From contig CANLOE010000012.1 of NCBI GenBank assembly GCA_947492745.1, forward strand, positions 1 to 64,000: a stretch of DNA of 64,000 nucleotides, read 5' to 3'. The stretch's first letter is position 1. Each line of letters begins with the position of its first letter. The position numbers and the translations under genes are program-made. A model generated the notes under the pieces. That model worked only from the letters and a program-made list of their open reading frames with translations, made no database searches and was not told where the DNA came from. Source of the DNA: an uncultured Cyclobacteriaceae bacterium (lineage in GTDB: Bacteria; Bacteroidota; Bacteroidia; Cytophagales; Cyclobacteriaceae). Shown one piece after another: positions 32,601-41,610 of the stretch.

Positions 32601-34960
32601 TCAAAAGCCTGCTTGAGACCTTCTATTTCTATGGGGTCACCCAAAGGGGTACCTGTACCATGCGCTTCTATGTAACCCACATCCCTAGGGTACCGTAGTC
32701 CCGATGACCGATAGGCTGCCAGTAAAAGTTCCTCTTGGGCCTTGGAGTTTGGGGTTGTCAAGGTATTCGTTTTGCCTCCATGGTTGATGGCACTCCCCTT
32801 CACCACTCCATAGATATGGTCTCCATCGCTCTTTGCCTTGCTCAATGGTTTTAAAATAGTAATCCCCACTCCTTCACTTCTGACATAACCATTCGCAGCG
32901 GCATCGAAGGTCTTGCATTGTCCATCTGCGCTCAACATTCCCGCCCTTTGATAGGATAGGGTCTGTTCCGGGTTCAAAAGTGCATTGACCCCACCGACAA
33001 TGGCTATTCCACAACTTTTGTCCTTGAGGTTTTTTACAGCTTCATGAAAAGCGACCAAAGAAGAAGAACAGGCTGTGTCTATTGCCTTGCTCGGACCATG
33101 AACATCGAGCAGATAGGAAATTCGATTGGCCAAAATGGAATGGGATGAACCTATGGTATCATAGGCCTTTATTTCTTTGTTATCCCCCGCCCTGCACAAG
33201 GAGTAATAGTCGAAGCCTGAAACGCCTATAAAAACCCCTGTATCACTTCCGCCCATGGTTTGGGGGGCTATACCGGCATCTTCCAATGCAGTATATACCG
33301 ACTCCAGTACCATTCTGTGTTGGGGGTCCATGAACCTTGCCTCTTCCGGGGATATGCCGAAAAATCGAGGGTCGAACTTGTCTATATCATCAACAAAGCC
33401 TCCATATTGGATTTTTTCATCTTCCAAATTTAAATCTTTCCAAATAGGCCATTGCCGCCGGTCTTGGGGAACAGTACCCGTCACCGATCGGTTTTCGGAC
33501 AATATATTCCAAAACGCTTCCTTGGTATCCGCTCCGGGAACTCGAAAAGACATACCCACAATAGCGATATCCATCGCATTCAAAGCTGCATCACTGTCCA
33601 TTATTTCCTTTTTAGGAGTATCTTTTTTTTCCGGAGAATGCTCCTCCAAGAGGTGGGAAGTAATGGCATCAATGGTATAGAGCCCAAAAAATTTACTCGG
33701 ATTAGTGGATAGATGGTAGGTGACATTCAGGTATTCGGACAACTCTGTCAGTACAATGGATTCTATCCCTACTTGTCTGAGGTCGGTCTTGATATGGATA
33801 TCCGTACCTTCAAATAGCTTGCTCAAAAAATCCTGCACTATTCCATTGAGCTGCCAGTGGGTATACTCCACCTGTTTTCCGGAAGTATCCGTAATGGAAA
33901 TAGTCGTACCAAGGGGCGTGTTCCCGTTCCGGGGTTCAGCTTTTCCTATAGAAGGTCTTTCCTGTCGGGGACTGACAACATTCTGAAGACTTTTCTCCTC
34001 CTTTTTCTTGAGGTTCAATTTCAAGGGCCGCACAAGTTGTTTGACAGTGAATATTTTTGCTATACATTGTTCGTCCTTGATGCGGTGTAGGGAGGAGGTC
34101 AGCTGTACTTTATCATCGTCCAAAAGTTGACAATCTTCCAGCATGTACAATAGTTCATCATCGGCATTGGCATTACCATAGTAATGAATGTCCCGGGCTA
34201 TACAATAACCGGACTTTACCCAACTGCCCATGGGTTCATTATCCACTACATCCCCTTGAAAATAAAACCGCTCGCACTTATCATTGATCTTGGGATAGGA
34301 AGCGAAGTAAAGCAGACCTACACCATTGATATCATCGTAAGGATCCACATTGTATCGCTTTGTGAACAAGGGTTCTTTTTCGAGGACAAACTGTGTCCCA
34401 TAAAACCCAATTGTAGTATTGAGAGAATCCCTATCCCTTGCATCAGAAAACAGATACGTTTTGGCATCAAAAAAGTCCTTTGCCAAGTTTGGTAACTTAT
34501 CCAGTTTCTTCAATCTTGCTCTTCCGGAATTCAATGGCCTACCTTTTCTTAACTTCTGGTTATCCTCAGCTTTTCTGGAGGAAAAGACGGACATCAGGGA
34601 AGCCAATATCGTCCGGTCCCCGGAAGTGACCTTATCCTCACTGAAGAACATTTTGTTTCCATAGAGCGAGAGTTCTCCCTTTAGCTTTATTTTGTCATTC
34701 TCTTTGAAGGAGTACAGGCTATGGTTACTACTCCATTGTAGACGGACAAAACTTGCATAGAGCCTCTCCCCATTACTATCTACGATCTCATTGGATTTGG
34801 CCCCGAGGCTTTTCGATATCATCTCCCAATGCATATCCCCCAGCTCTTTCAATAGCCAGTTTTCAGAAAGACCGCTCCAGATCATCTGTGGTATGTTCAG
34901 CTTTAGGCTTCTGTTCCCAGTAGTAATGTTCTTTCCCTTAATGACTGTCTTTTTGTCCAT
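29657..34960 (-). CDS. Trans-AT polyketide synthase: LnmK-like domain, ACP, KS, ACP, KS
   Basis: 1767 residues. Residues 25-315 resemble the LnmK/Pnap_2097 double-hot-dog acyltransferase-decarboxylases (GLSENWLLKELGDMHW, INGVGLLYFASYPKIND). An ACP (about 365-440) has VGIESI. KS1 (about 462-890) is complete: DTACSSS, EAHGTGT and KTNIGH. After the LPTYPFAKERYW linker comes an ACP (about 1090-1165, FGIDSI). The C-terminal KS2 (about 1190-1620) keeps Cys in DTACSSF, His in ESHGTGM and His in KSVLGH, but around unusual residues, and no ACP follows. An LnmK-ACP-KS start looks like a loading unit that would make an acyl starter by decarboxylating a malonyl-type CoA. KS2 must work with a carrier on another protein. 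No AT, KR or DH is present. Confidence 0.9.
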   Translation of the reverse strand: MDKKTVIKGKNITTGNRSLKLNIPQMIWSGLSENWLLKELGDMHWEMISKSLGAKSNEIVDSNGERLYASFVRLQWSSNHSLYSFKENDKIKLKGELSLYGNKMFFSEDKVTSGDRTILASLMSVFSSRKAEDNQKLRKGRPLNSGRARLKKLDKLPNLAKDFFDAKTYLFSDARDRDSLNTTIGFYGTQFVLEKEPLFTKRYNVDPYDDINGVGLLYFASYPKINDKCERFYFQGDVVDNEPMGSWVKSGYCIARDIHYYGNANADDELLYMLEDCQLLDDDKVQLTSSLHRIKDEQCIAKIFTVKQLVRPLKLNLKKKEEKSLQNVVSPRQERPSIGKAEPRNGNTPLGTTISITDTSGKQVEYTHWQLNGIVQDFLSKLFEGTDIHIKTDLRQVGIESIVLTELSEYLNVTYHLSTNPSKFFGLYTIDAITSHLLEEHSPEKKDTPKKEIMDSDAALNAMDIAIVGMSFRVPGADTKEAFWNILSENRSVTGTVPQDRRQWPIWKDLNLEDEKIQYGGFVDDIDKFDPRFFGISPEEARFMDPQHRMVLESVYTALEDAGIAPQTMGGSDTGVFIGVSGFDYYSLCRAGDNKEIKAYDTIGSSHSILANRISYLLDVHGPSKAIDTACSSSLVAFHEAVKNLKDKSCGIAIVGGVNALLNPEQTLSYQRAGMLSADGQCKTFDAAANGYVRSEGVGITILKPLSKAKSDGDHIYGVVKGSAINHGGKTNTLTTPNSKAQEELLLAAYRSSGLRYPRDVGYIEAHGTGTPLGDPIEIEGLKQAFEVYYKEQGLEYPPANYCGIGSVKTNIGHLEAAAGIIGLIKVLLSMQNGKLPGNPHLKTQSKYITLEGSPFYLTKQTMDWEVPEGHQRIAGVSSFGFGGVNAHVVVEEYRAASQEKYESNGPLIILLSAKDKDRLKERASRLVDYLQKNDQVNLESLAFTLQVGREHMEARLALEVNNVVQLISELTNYLHGENSSILEGSTDVTEEGFVGEEDVPLALMERKVKPLMELWVKGAVIDWQLWYAPGKMPKKIPLPTYPFAKERYWVEERNRAPKQAHGIRSKASIEAFILEQIAALVHIDGKELDKDEFISDFGIDSIQINQLTNTINTVYGIGANAIEMQSHLTISEIAEFVHREVEKETSNPQKEVKHHENGHEGRSNQAEDIAIVGLDLEVPGATSLEELQSLLESEEYEVSPFPKDRWDRLPDQYTRDLDNQDFKGKFLSNPLGFDHKLFKLSVRESMLMDPQHRLLLHSVWRSIENAGYTRTAFASKRTSVFVSINGVDYSDIVKYDQKVDEFSGRGTKRYISANRISHFFNLMGVSETIDTACSSFFVGVKKGMDAIRKGECDQAIICGVQVNLLPFTFQEQSAQGILTGKDRTLPFDIDAEGYVRAEGVGSILLKKESLAVQDKDYLYARLKGAGVAHGGRSLHVTSPNIASHRQAFVDALEDSGVDINRLLAIESHGTGMPLGDESEIHAFSEVFLERGRKNTSKCMIGAAKSVLGHLEAASGALALMKSILALKEGKMFGIKGIKEVSPKCNLDAFSISPRDTSFKRGALPHIIGLHSYGIGGVSSFLLLEEADRGQPEVDGEVWKVFVLSATSPHTLHLYAEHVSEYLKNASDRPTFDFDHFLASYQCNREVMPLRLAIVADTLEDLRLRLNCFSTATAATSVYDNIKDTANPIVRTEKDKSTVQDSMARQWVHGDTVDWGIGSLSKYPYPHYPMDKRKAFWISQEKAEERAVIEETNTTTIKETEFLMLDL

Positions 34961-35132
34961 AATGTGCTTTTTTTTAAACGGAAGACTTGTTCTCTAGTGC
35001 ATTCTCGTCGGAGCCGAAAATTCTTTTCCAGTGAATACGACCAATGATCAATAGCTTCATTATTGTTCTCTCCTGACCTATATTTCATGGCCTGCTTGTA
35101 CGAAGGCAATCGGATGACCATGCTTTTTTTAA

Positions 35133-35297
35133 CCCAAAATGTTCGTTGGAACTTCGTCATGAGGACTTAAATGGCAATAAATCAGTGCGTTTTCTTGGGT
35201 TCAGCGTAGCACCGCTACGGTTAATTCAAAAAATGCATTCATTTACTGATTTGAAGCCGGTTAAGTCCGGAATAGATTTTCTAATGGACATTTTGGG
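35133..35297. repeat. Family C element C1 between the sulfotransferase and the PKS gene
   Basis: 165 bp with ends CCCAAAATGTTCG and CATTTTGGG, flanked by TTTAA on both sides (35128-35132 and 35298-35302). The right TTTAA contains the sulfotransferase stop codon. It is the cleanest C copy. It occupies about half of the 338-bp gap inside the biosynthetic operon. Confidence 0.88.
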
Positions 35298-35298
35298 T

Positions 35299-36390
35299 TT
35301 AAATCGTTTGTAGCTTTTCCATTATGGGCGATAGTGCCCTGTTCACTTTTTCCTGAAGCTCTTCGGAATAGTCATGTTTTAGTGTTTTATAGTCTGATTT
35401 ACTCGATATCAATACCTCTCTATTAGTCCGGACCACCTCATTATCTTCTATACCCAGTTGGCTGTAAATTTGCTCCAACACCTGTTCGGGGTTGGCCAAT
35501 AACCGATCATAGCTTACTTCGACAAGTTCTTCCTTGGTCAATAGATGGCGTTCGTTCAAATAGTGCTCATGCATGACCTTATATTTTTTGATAATAACCT
35601 CTTCTAACATAGCTTCATCATACGCGACCAGACTATAAGCGTCTTTATTCAGTTTCCACAGTCTCTTGTTGGAATGTATGCAAGCCATGGGGTCTCTTTT
35701 GAGAAAAATGAATTTTGCATCGGGATACATGGATTTCAACAGTTGGATACGACCGGTATTCGGAGGGGACTTGAACACCCAACGTTTATGCCTATCTTTT
35801 CTCCCCAGTTTTTGCACAAAGTACCTGTGGGCTTTTTTCCACTCCTTTAGGGTAATCTCATCAGCATCGGTAAAGTGTTCTTTCAGTAAACGGTCGGCGT
35901 GATTGGGGTATTGGAATATCCTATTGAAATCACACATGTAAAAGAGGCTGTTGATGGCTACATCATCCTCACTGGGAAAGTCCCAATCAAGGGATACCCT
36001 GTGGTAAGGATTGACTACTTTCATCTTTTTTGAAAAAAACTGCGATATAGGTTTCAGCACCTTTCCAAAGAACAGATTGATCTCTGGGTAAATGACCTGA
36101 AACAATGTAGGGGTTTTAAATTGAGGGTCGCAACTCAGCAAATCCTGAAGCCAAGTAGTACCGCTGCGATAAAAGCCCAATACAAATATCGGGGCTACCG
36201 GGGATTCCTGTTTACTGACAAGATTCCTCACATGGACATAGACTGCCTCTACCCATCGGAACGGTTCCAGCAATACGGTTTTGAAAAGCAAAGGAACCAA
36301 AAGCCTCCATTGCTTTTTCTCTGGTAATCCATACTTATAGAGTATCCTGATCAGGTTTATAAAGGGGCTGAACGGTATCAAATGTTTCAT
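35299..36390 (-). CDS. PAPS-dependent sulfotransferase
   Basis: 363 residues. The 5'-phosphosulfate loop is FVLGFYRSGTTWLQDLL (about 68-84), the 3'-phosphate region is FLKRDPMACIHSNKRLW (about 228-244), and KSPPNTGRIQLL lies between. This is the Sulfotransfer_3 arrangement. It should transfer sulfate from PAPS to a hydroxyl, probably of the polyketide. Position is suggestive: it follows by 62 bp a PKS protein ending KR-carrier-TE. In curacin biosynthesis a sulfotransferase next to a TE sulfates the final beta-hydroxyl so that release with decarboxylation leaves a terminal alkene. Tailoring sulfation of the finished product is the simpler alternative. Its stop codon lies in the duplication made by element C1. 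Confidence 0.88.
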   Translation of the reverse strand: MKHLIPFSPFINLIRILYKYGLPEKKQWRLLVPLLFKTVLLEPFRWVEAVYVHVRNLVSKQESPVAPIFVLGFYRSGTTWLQDLLSCDPQFKTPTLFQVIYPEINLFFGKVLKPISQFFSKKMKVVNPYHRVSLDWDFPSEDDVAINSLFYMCDFNRIFQYPNHADRLLKEHFTDADEITLKEWKKAHRYFVQKLGRKDRHKRWVFKSPPNTGRIQLLKSMYPDAKFIFLKRDPMACIHSNKRLWKLNKDAYSLVAYDEAMLEEVIIKKYKVMHEHYLNERHLLTKEELVEVSYDRLLANPEQVLEQIYSQLGIEDNEVVRTNREVLISSKSDYKTLKHDYSEELQEKVNRALSPIMEKLQTI

Positions 36391-36452
36391 GTTTTTTTGG
36401 CTTGAACTGATAATGATTGTTTAATGGTTGGGTCGGCCTTTTTCCTTTCGGC

Positions 36453-39400
36453 TCATCTTTCGTCACGAATAAGCTCATTCATTTTTTCGGCAATCGATGC
36501 TACATTGGGCCGTAAATTCATGCTCAGATGGTCTCCCGGCACTACCTGTATTTCTATCCCTCTCTTGGCCAATGCTATCCAGGGCAATTCAGGATGGTCG
36601 GGGTCATAATTTTTTCTTCTTTCCAATGCCCTGAAAAAAACCATCCGCCCGTTGTAGGGCTGTGGACTGTACTCGTAGAAAGCATGGGTATTGGCTTTGA
36701 AAACGGAGATGACCCTATCCAGCTGTGCTTCGTTCAGCATGTGATTTTGGTCCTCCATGCTTTTTTCCATCAGTGCTTTTTTAAGGTTCTCCACCGCGAA
36801 GGTCAAGCGTTCGCTCGGTGGCAGTTTTTCCAAATGGTCCAGGGTAAAAGGTACTTTTTCCACCAAAGAATCGATCATGTAAAACAATATATTGGCATCA
36901 CTCTCCATTTTTTGTGGCATGTCCTGGGCCATCGGGGTATCTATCAATGCTACCAAGTCTACTTTCTTACCCAGTGCGGTCAGTTGCTGTGCCATTTCGT
37001 AAGCAATCATACCTCCCAGGGAAGCACCTCCCAGTAGGTAAGATTCCCTGTCCTGAAAGAGTAATAAGTCCTCCACATACTTCTTGGCCATCACCTCTAT
37101 CTTCCCTATAGGCTCTTCTCCTTGCTCCAAACCTGCAGCCCTATAGCCATAGATAGGCTGATCACCGGGCAACTCTTTTGCCAGATCCTGATAAAAAAAC
37201 ACTTGACCTCCCACGGGATGTACCAATATGAGCGGGGTTTTCGAAGGGTTCCCTTCTTGGATCTTTACGATGGACAGGTCCGCTATTCTACCTTCCGGGG
37301 GAGGTGAAGGGCGGTTTTCTTTCCTAATACCTATAGTTTCTGCGAGTCCCTCTACCGTGGTCGTGGTCATCAATATAGAAGGGGATAGCTCTGTACCGAA
37401 GGTCTCGTTGATATTGGTCAACATGGTTATCGCCAAAAGCGAATCCCCTCCCAGTTCAAAAAAATCGTCTTCCCTGCTGATATTATCCGTACCAATGGCC
37501 TGTTCCCACTGGGCAATCAACCACTGCTCTATATCCATTAGTGAATTTATAGCTCCCCTGCCCTTGACTACGGCTTCGTTTTTTCCTGACGGGAGAGCGG
37601 TAGGCAGCGGATGGCCTCCGATCCATTGGTCTATCCGGGATTGTAAATCACTTGCGGTCACTATAATCTGAGGTACTTTACCGATAAGTGCCATTGCTCT
37701 TTCAAAAGCCGCTGTAGTTTCTTTTGGTGATAGAGAGACTTCAAGCATACTTGCCCCTAGTTTGGGTACCGGCACAGCGCCGTTGAGATTTTCTTCATGT
37801 TGTAGGCTGTCCCAGTTGACCGATATCCAATGGCTGTTCTTATCGCTATTGTGCTGTTTTTGAACCAGTGCATCCAAATAGTTGTTGGCGGCAGCATAGG
37901 TCGAAAAGCCCAGTCCTCCCAGTACGGATGACAGGGAGGAGAACGCTACACAAAAATCGAGTTCTACTTTTTCAAGTACGCTAAGGAGTACGTTTGTGCC
38001 TTGAATCTTAGCCTGAAACTGTTTCCGGCTATTTTCTCTATCGATATCTTTTATAGGCACAAAGCTGTCTTTTCCCGTAAGAGCCGCGGCATGAACGACC
38101 CCATTCAGTCTTCCCCATTTTTCCCTTATCATAGTGATGAGTGCTCTCATCTGCTTTTCATCGGAGACATCTGCTTGGTAGGTCAAAACGGTGGCTTTGC
38201 CCGTCTCCATTTTCCGTAGTCGTTCTATTTTTCTTTTGACGGGTGCACTGATGTCCAAGGAGGTGTCCCAGTCCCCCTTATCGGGAAAGCCCGATCGGTT
38301 GACCAATAGTATGGTGCCTTGGGTCTGCTCGGCCAGGTATTCGGCAATGTTGAGACCAACACCGCCCAGACCTCCGGTAATCATGTAGATGCCCCCATGC
38401 TTTAGCGTTTCTTTTTTCAGGCTTTCTTCCCTTATGTTTTTTTGCTTGTATTCCTGGACCCATCTTTTCCCGGAACGGTAGGCAATACAGGTTTCTTTCC
38501 CTTCACTACGGTACAGTTCGTCGACCAAGGGGCGGATGGATATACCGGTTTTGCCATGTTGTTGTGATAGAGCAGTGATATCTATACTTCGGCAGTTTAT
38601 CGTTGGGAATTCTTGTGGGATAACCTTCAGTGCCCCGAGCAGGGTCGCTTTGGAGGGGCTTATCCTTTCCTTTTTATCGACCCGATGCACTCCCTTGGAC
38701 AAGACGTTGATGAGCACTTGTGCTGTCCCCAGATGCTCATGTATACTCTTGGCCAAGAAGTTCAGGCTGTAAAATCCCAAGTGAAGGGACTCCGAGAGCG
38801 AGAGTTCATCTATTTTTTCATGGGATTGGGATAGGTTCCATGCATGGAGAATATGATTGGGGACAAGGTTCGATTTTATGGACTCTTGTATCAATCGGTC
38901 ATAGTCCGAAGCTTCGTAGGGGTCGATCTTGTACTCAAGGTCCGAAACTTTTACAAACTCCGTGCCTACCTGTACCACAACTACAGTATCTCCTTTCGCT
39001 GCCATGGACTTTAGGATTTTTTTGTTGATGCTGGCCTCATCGGTAAAAAACAGACAGGTCGATAAGTCAGCGGTCTTGCCTCTATTGGGTTCCAAGAGTG
39101 CTTTTTCTATCCACACGGGTTCGTAGAACCATTCTGAAACTTGGGTATTCTTTGTAGGGGTACTATTGATGGACGAAGGTTTCGGTGTATTTTCGATAGT
39201 GGTACCGGCATCGATATCGATCCAATGATAGGTCTTCTCCCATGGATAGGTGGGCAGTGGAATCCGGTTCCTTTTTTCACCCGCATAGAAACCTTCCCAA
39301 TCGATGTCTTTATTCTCAGACCATAGTTCCCCTAGTGTCTCGTAGAGAGACCTGATATCAGCCTGTTCTTTGCGCAGGGGATCCTTGATGGATTCTGTGT

Positions 39401-41600
39401 TACTACTTGCTTCATCCCTCTTTCCAAAACCCAGCGCCAGGACCCCGCCCTCATTTTCAAGGAACAGACCTTGCGCTGCGCGCTGTCCTTCTTTGGCAGG
39501 AGTGGTCGCCTCCTTGGTCCAGAAATCCATGTCCCGTAATTCATCATTCGGTATATCTCCTCCGTAGGTAGCTGAGAATAAGCGTATCTTTGAAGGCTTC
39601 AATTGGATGGACTTCAGCCTGTCCCCCATTCTTTCAGTATCCTTGGGCAACGATGAGGCGTAGAGCAAGTCCAGCCCCTCTTCCATTGTAAATACATCAG
39701 CGATAGCAGCTGCGGTATACCTACCTGCTCCATGAGCAAGGAGTAAGTTCGGTTGCAGCCCCCAGCTCATCCATAACCTGGCCATGGACAGTTCTGCCAT
39801 ATACAGCAGTAGTGTATTGGCAATCAGGTCACCCTCGGCATCAGTGCTACCGGAGTCTCCTTTGCTCAAATCGAACCGATGGTCCCTGAGATCGATTTGC
39901 AATAGCTTCTCGACATGCTTTGCCCCCTTATTCATATTTTGTTTGAAGACGGGTTCCGAATCATACAGGAGCTGGATCCAGCGGTGTTTTTCTCCACTGT
40001 AGCTCTTGGAGCAGAGAAATACAACTTTGGGATCTTCTATGGTCTGTTGTATCACAGATTTTTCGGCCTTACTTTTTAGGTCTTCGATCAAACCTGCCTT
40101 ATCTCTACAAACAACAAATGCTTTGTAGGGGTATGTTTTCCTTCCTAAGTTCAGGGTATAGCCTACATCCGGGATATCTCCATCATTTTTCTTTTCTACC
40201 TCCTCAATGAGGTTTTTTAGCATTTGGTGCAATGAGGATTCACTTTTAGCCGATAAAGTAACAATCTGATAGGCCCGTTTTGAAGGATATCGACTGGGTT
40301 CGGGAGCTTCACGAAGAATCAAATGTGCATTCGTCCCTCCAATACCGAAGGAGCTGACCCCGGCCCGTCTGGGAGATCCGTTGGTTTTCCAGTCCTTTAA
40401 TGCCGTATTGACGTAGAAAGGGCTTTTCTTGAAGTCAATCAATGGATTGGCCTGTCTGTAATGCAAACTAGGCGGTATTCTTTCATTTTTCAGTGACAAT
40501 GTGGTCTTGATAAGACTGGCCACTCCTGCGGCGGCATCTAAATGACCGATATTGGTTTTTACAGAACCAATCGCACAATACGATGTTCTGGAGGTATTCA
40601 GTCTGAAGGCTTGGGTAAGTGCGGCGATTTCTATCGGGTCCCCGATAGCCGTTCCGGTACCATGCGCCTCCACATAATCAATGGTATCGGGGTGGACATC
40701 GGCCATTAGCTGTGCATCAATGATAACTCCCGACTGCCCTTCTATGCTGGGTGCGGTAAAGCCTGCTTTCTCCGAGCCATCATTATTGATAGCTGTCCCT
40801 TCGATAACGGCATAAATGGTATCGTTATCTTCAATAGCATCGGCCAATCTTTTCAGCAGTACCACACCTACTCCTGCTCCCGGTACGACGCCCTGCGATT
40901 CACTATCGAAGGCACGGCAATGGCCATCGGGCGATAATATGCTCCCTTGTTCGTGGAGGTAGCCCGTTTGCTGCGGGGTAGAGATGCAGACACCTCCCGC
41001 CAAGGCTTTATCACACTCGTAGGTCTGTAGCCCTTGACATGCATAATGCACCGATACCAAAGAGGTCGAACAGGCTGTATTGATATTTACAGCTGGGCCT
41101 TTGAGGTTCAGCTTATAGGAAATCAAGGTAGCAATAGAATCGTTCATACTGTATATCATCGCCTTGTACTGACCTATCCGTTGGATTACTTCCTCCTTTC
41201 GTGGCATGATGTGATGGAGAAGATAGGTATTCATCCCCGCTCCCATGTAGACACCTGTCAGTTCTTCATGTCCGTCATTTCCATAACCACCATGTTCCAA
41301 AGCTTCAAATGAGCATTCCAGTGCCAATCGGTGTTGTGGAGAAAGTACTTCTGCCTCTCTCGGGGTAAATCCAAAAAATGAAGCATCAAAAAGCTCTATA
41401 TCTTCTACGACCCCTTTTGCCTTGACATAGTTTTTATTTTGCAACTGGGCAGTGTCCACACCTGCCGTTCTCAACTCTTCATCGGAAAAAAAACGAATGC
41501 CATTTTTTCCGTTTTCTATATTTTTCCAAAATTCATTGTGATTTTTGGCCATTGGGAACCTACCCGCAATCCCTATGATAGCTATATCTGTATTTTTCAT
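36453..41600 (-). CDS. Terminal PKS protein: KS, decayed AT, KR, carrier protein, thioesterase
   Basis: 1715 residues. The KS (1-430) has INTACSTSLVSVHYACQGL and KTNIGH, and GGVCISTPQQTGYLHEQG, a form typical of KSs that accept aminoacyl chains. Residues about 525-730 align with an AT, but the nucleophile motif GHSxGE reads AHGAGRY, the GQGSQ motif is lost, and about 100 residues that should hold the catalytic His are missing. After LPTYPWEKTYHW comes a KR (GGLGGVG near 1077; FSSLSSVLGGLGFSTYAAANN), then a carrier (GGDSLL near 1387). The TE has Ser in GGASLGG (about 1529), Asp in IDTP and His in GDHLSM. The module should add malonate, supplied in trans, to the seryl chain, reduce the ketone and release the product. 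It starts 10 bp after the giant gene. Confidence 0.93.
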   Translation of the reverse strand: MKNTDIAIIGIAGRFPMAKNHNEFWKNIENGKNGIRFFSDEELRTAGVDTAQLQNKNYVKAKGVVEDIELFDASFFGFTPREAEVLSPQHRLALECSFEALEHGGYGNDGHEELTGVYMGAGMNTYLLHHIMPRKEEVIQRIGQYKAMIYSMNDSIATLISYKLNLKGPAVNINTACSTSLVSVHYACQGLQTYECDKALAGGVCISTPQQTGYLHEQGSILSPDGHCRAFDSESQGVVPGAGVGVVLLKRLADAIEDNDTIYAVIEGTAINNDGSEKAGFTAPSIEGQSGVIIDAQLMADVHPDTIDYVEAHGTGTAIGDPIEIAALTQAFRLNTSRTSYCAIGSVKTNIGHLDAAAGVASLIKTTLSLKNERIPPSLHYRQANPLIDFKKSPFYVNTALKDWKTNGSPRRAGVSSFGIGGTNAHLILREAPEPSRYPSKRAYQIVTLSAKSESSLHQMLKNLIEEVEKKNDGDIPDVGYTLNLGRKTYPYKAFVVCRDKAGLIEDLKSKAEKSVIQQTIEDPKVVFLCSKSYSGEKHRWIQLLYDSEPVFKQNMNKGAKHVEKLLQIDLRDHRFDLSKGDSGSTDAEGDLIANTLLLYMAELSMARLWMSWGLQPNLLLAHGAGRYTAAAIADVFTMEEGLDLLYASSLPKDTERMGDRLKSIQLKPSKIRLFSATYGGDIPNDELRDMDFWTKEATTPAKEGQRAAQGLFLENEGGVLALGFGKRDEASSNTESIKDPLRKEQADIRSLYETLGELWSENKDIDWEGFYAGEKRNRIPLPTYPWEKTYHWIDIDAGTTIENTPKPSSINSTPTKNTQVSEWFYEPVWIEKALLEPNRGKTADLSTCLFFTDEASINKKILKSMAAKGDTVVVVQVGTEFVKVSDLEYKIDPYEASDYDRLIQESIKSNLVPNHILHAWNLSQSHEKIDELSLSESLHLGFYSLNFLAKSIHEHLGTAQVLINVLSKGVHRVDKKERISPSKATLLGALKVIPQEFPTINCRSIDITALSQQHGKTGISIRPLVDELYRSEGKETCIAYRSGKRWVQEYKQKNIREESLKKETLKHGGIYMITGGLGGVGLNIAEYLAEQTQGTILLVNRSGFPDKGDWDTSLDISAPVKRKIERLRKMETGKATVLTYQADVSDEKQMRALITMIREKWGRLNGVVHAAALTGKDSFVPIKDIDRENSRKQFQAKIQGTNVLLSVLEKVELDFCVAFSSLSSVLGGLGFSTYAAANNYLDALVQKQHNSDKNSHWISVNWDSLQHEENLNGAVPVPKLGASMLEVSLSPKETTAAFERAMALIGKVPQIIVTASDLQSRIDQWIGGHPLPTALPSGKNEAVVKGRGAINSLMDIEQWLIAQWEQAIGTDNISREDDFFELGGDSLLAITMLTNINETFGTELSPSILMTTTTVEGLAETIGIRKENRPSPPPEGRIADLSIVKIQEGNPSKTPLILVHPVGGQVFFYQDLAKELPGDQPIYGYRAAGLEQGEEPIGKIEVMAKKYVEDLLLFQDRESYLLGGASLGGMIAYEMAQQLTALGKKVDLVALIDTPMAQDMPQKMESDANILFYMIDSLVEKVPFTLDHLEKLPPSERLTFAVENLKKALMEKSMEDQNHMLNEAQLDRVISVFKANTHAFYEYSPQPYNGRMVFFRALERRKNYDPDHPELPWIALAKRGIEIQVVPGDHLSMNLRPNVASIAEKMNELIRDER

Positions 41601-41610
41601 TATTGCCTGT

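Noticed and set aside
34961-35298. A small gene in the gap before the LnmK-PKS gene (frame at 34903-35160)
   Set aside because: It overlaps the PKS start and its other end falls in element C1. No motif was seen.
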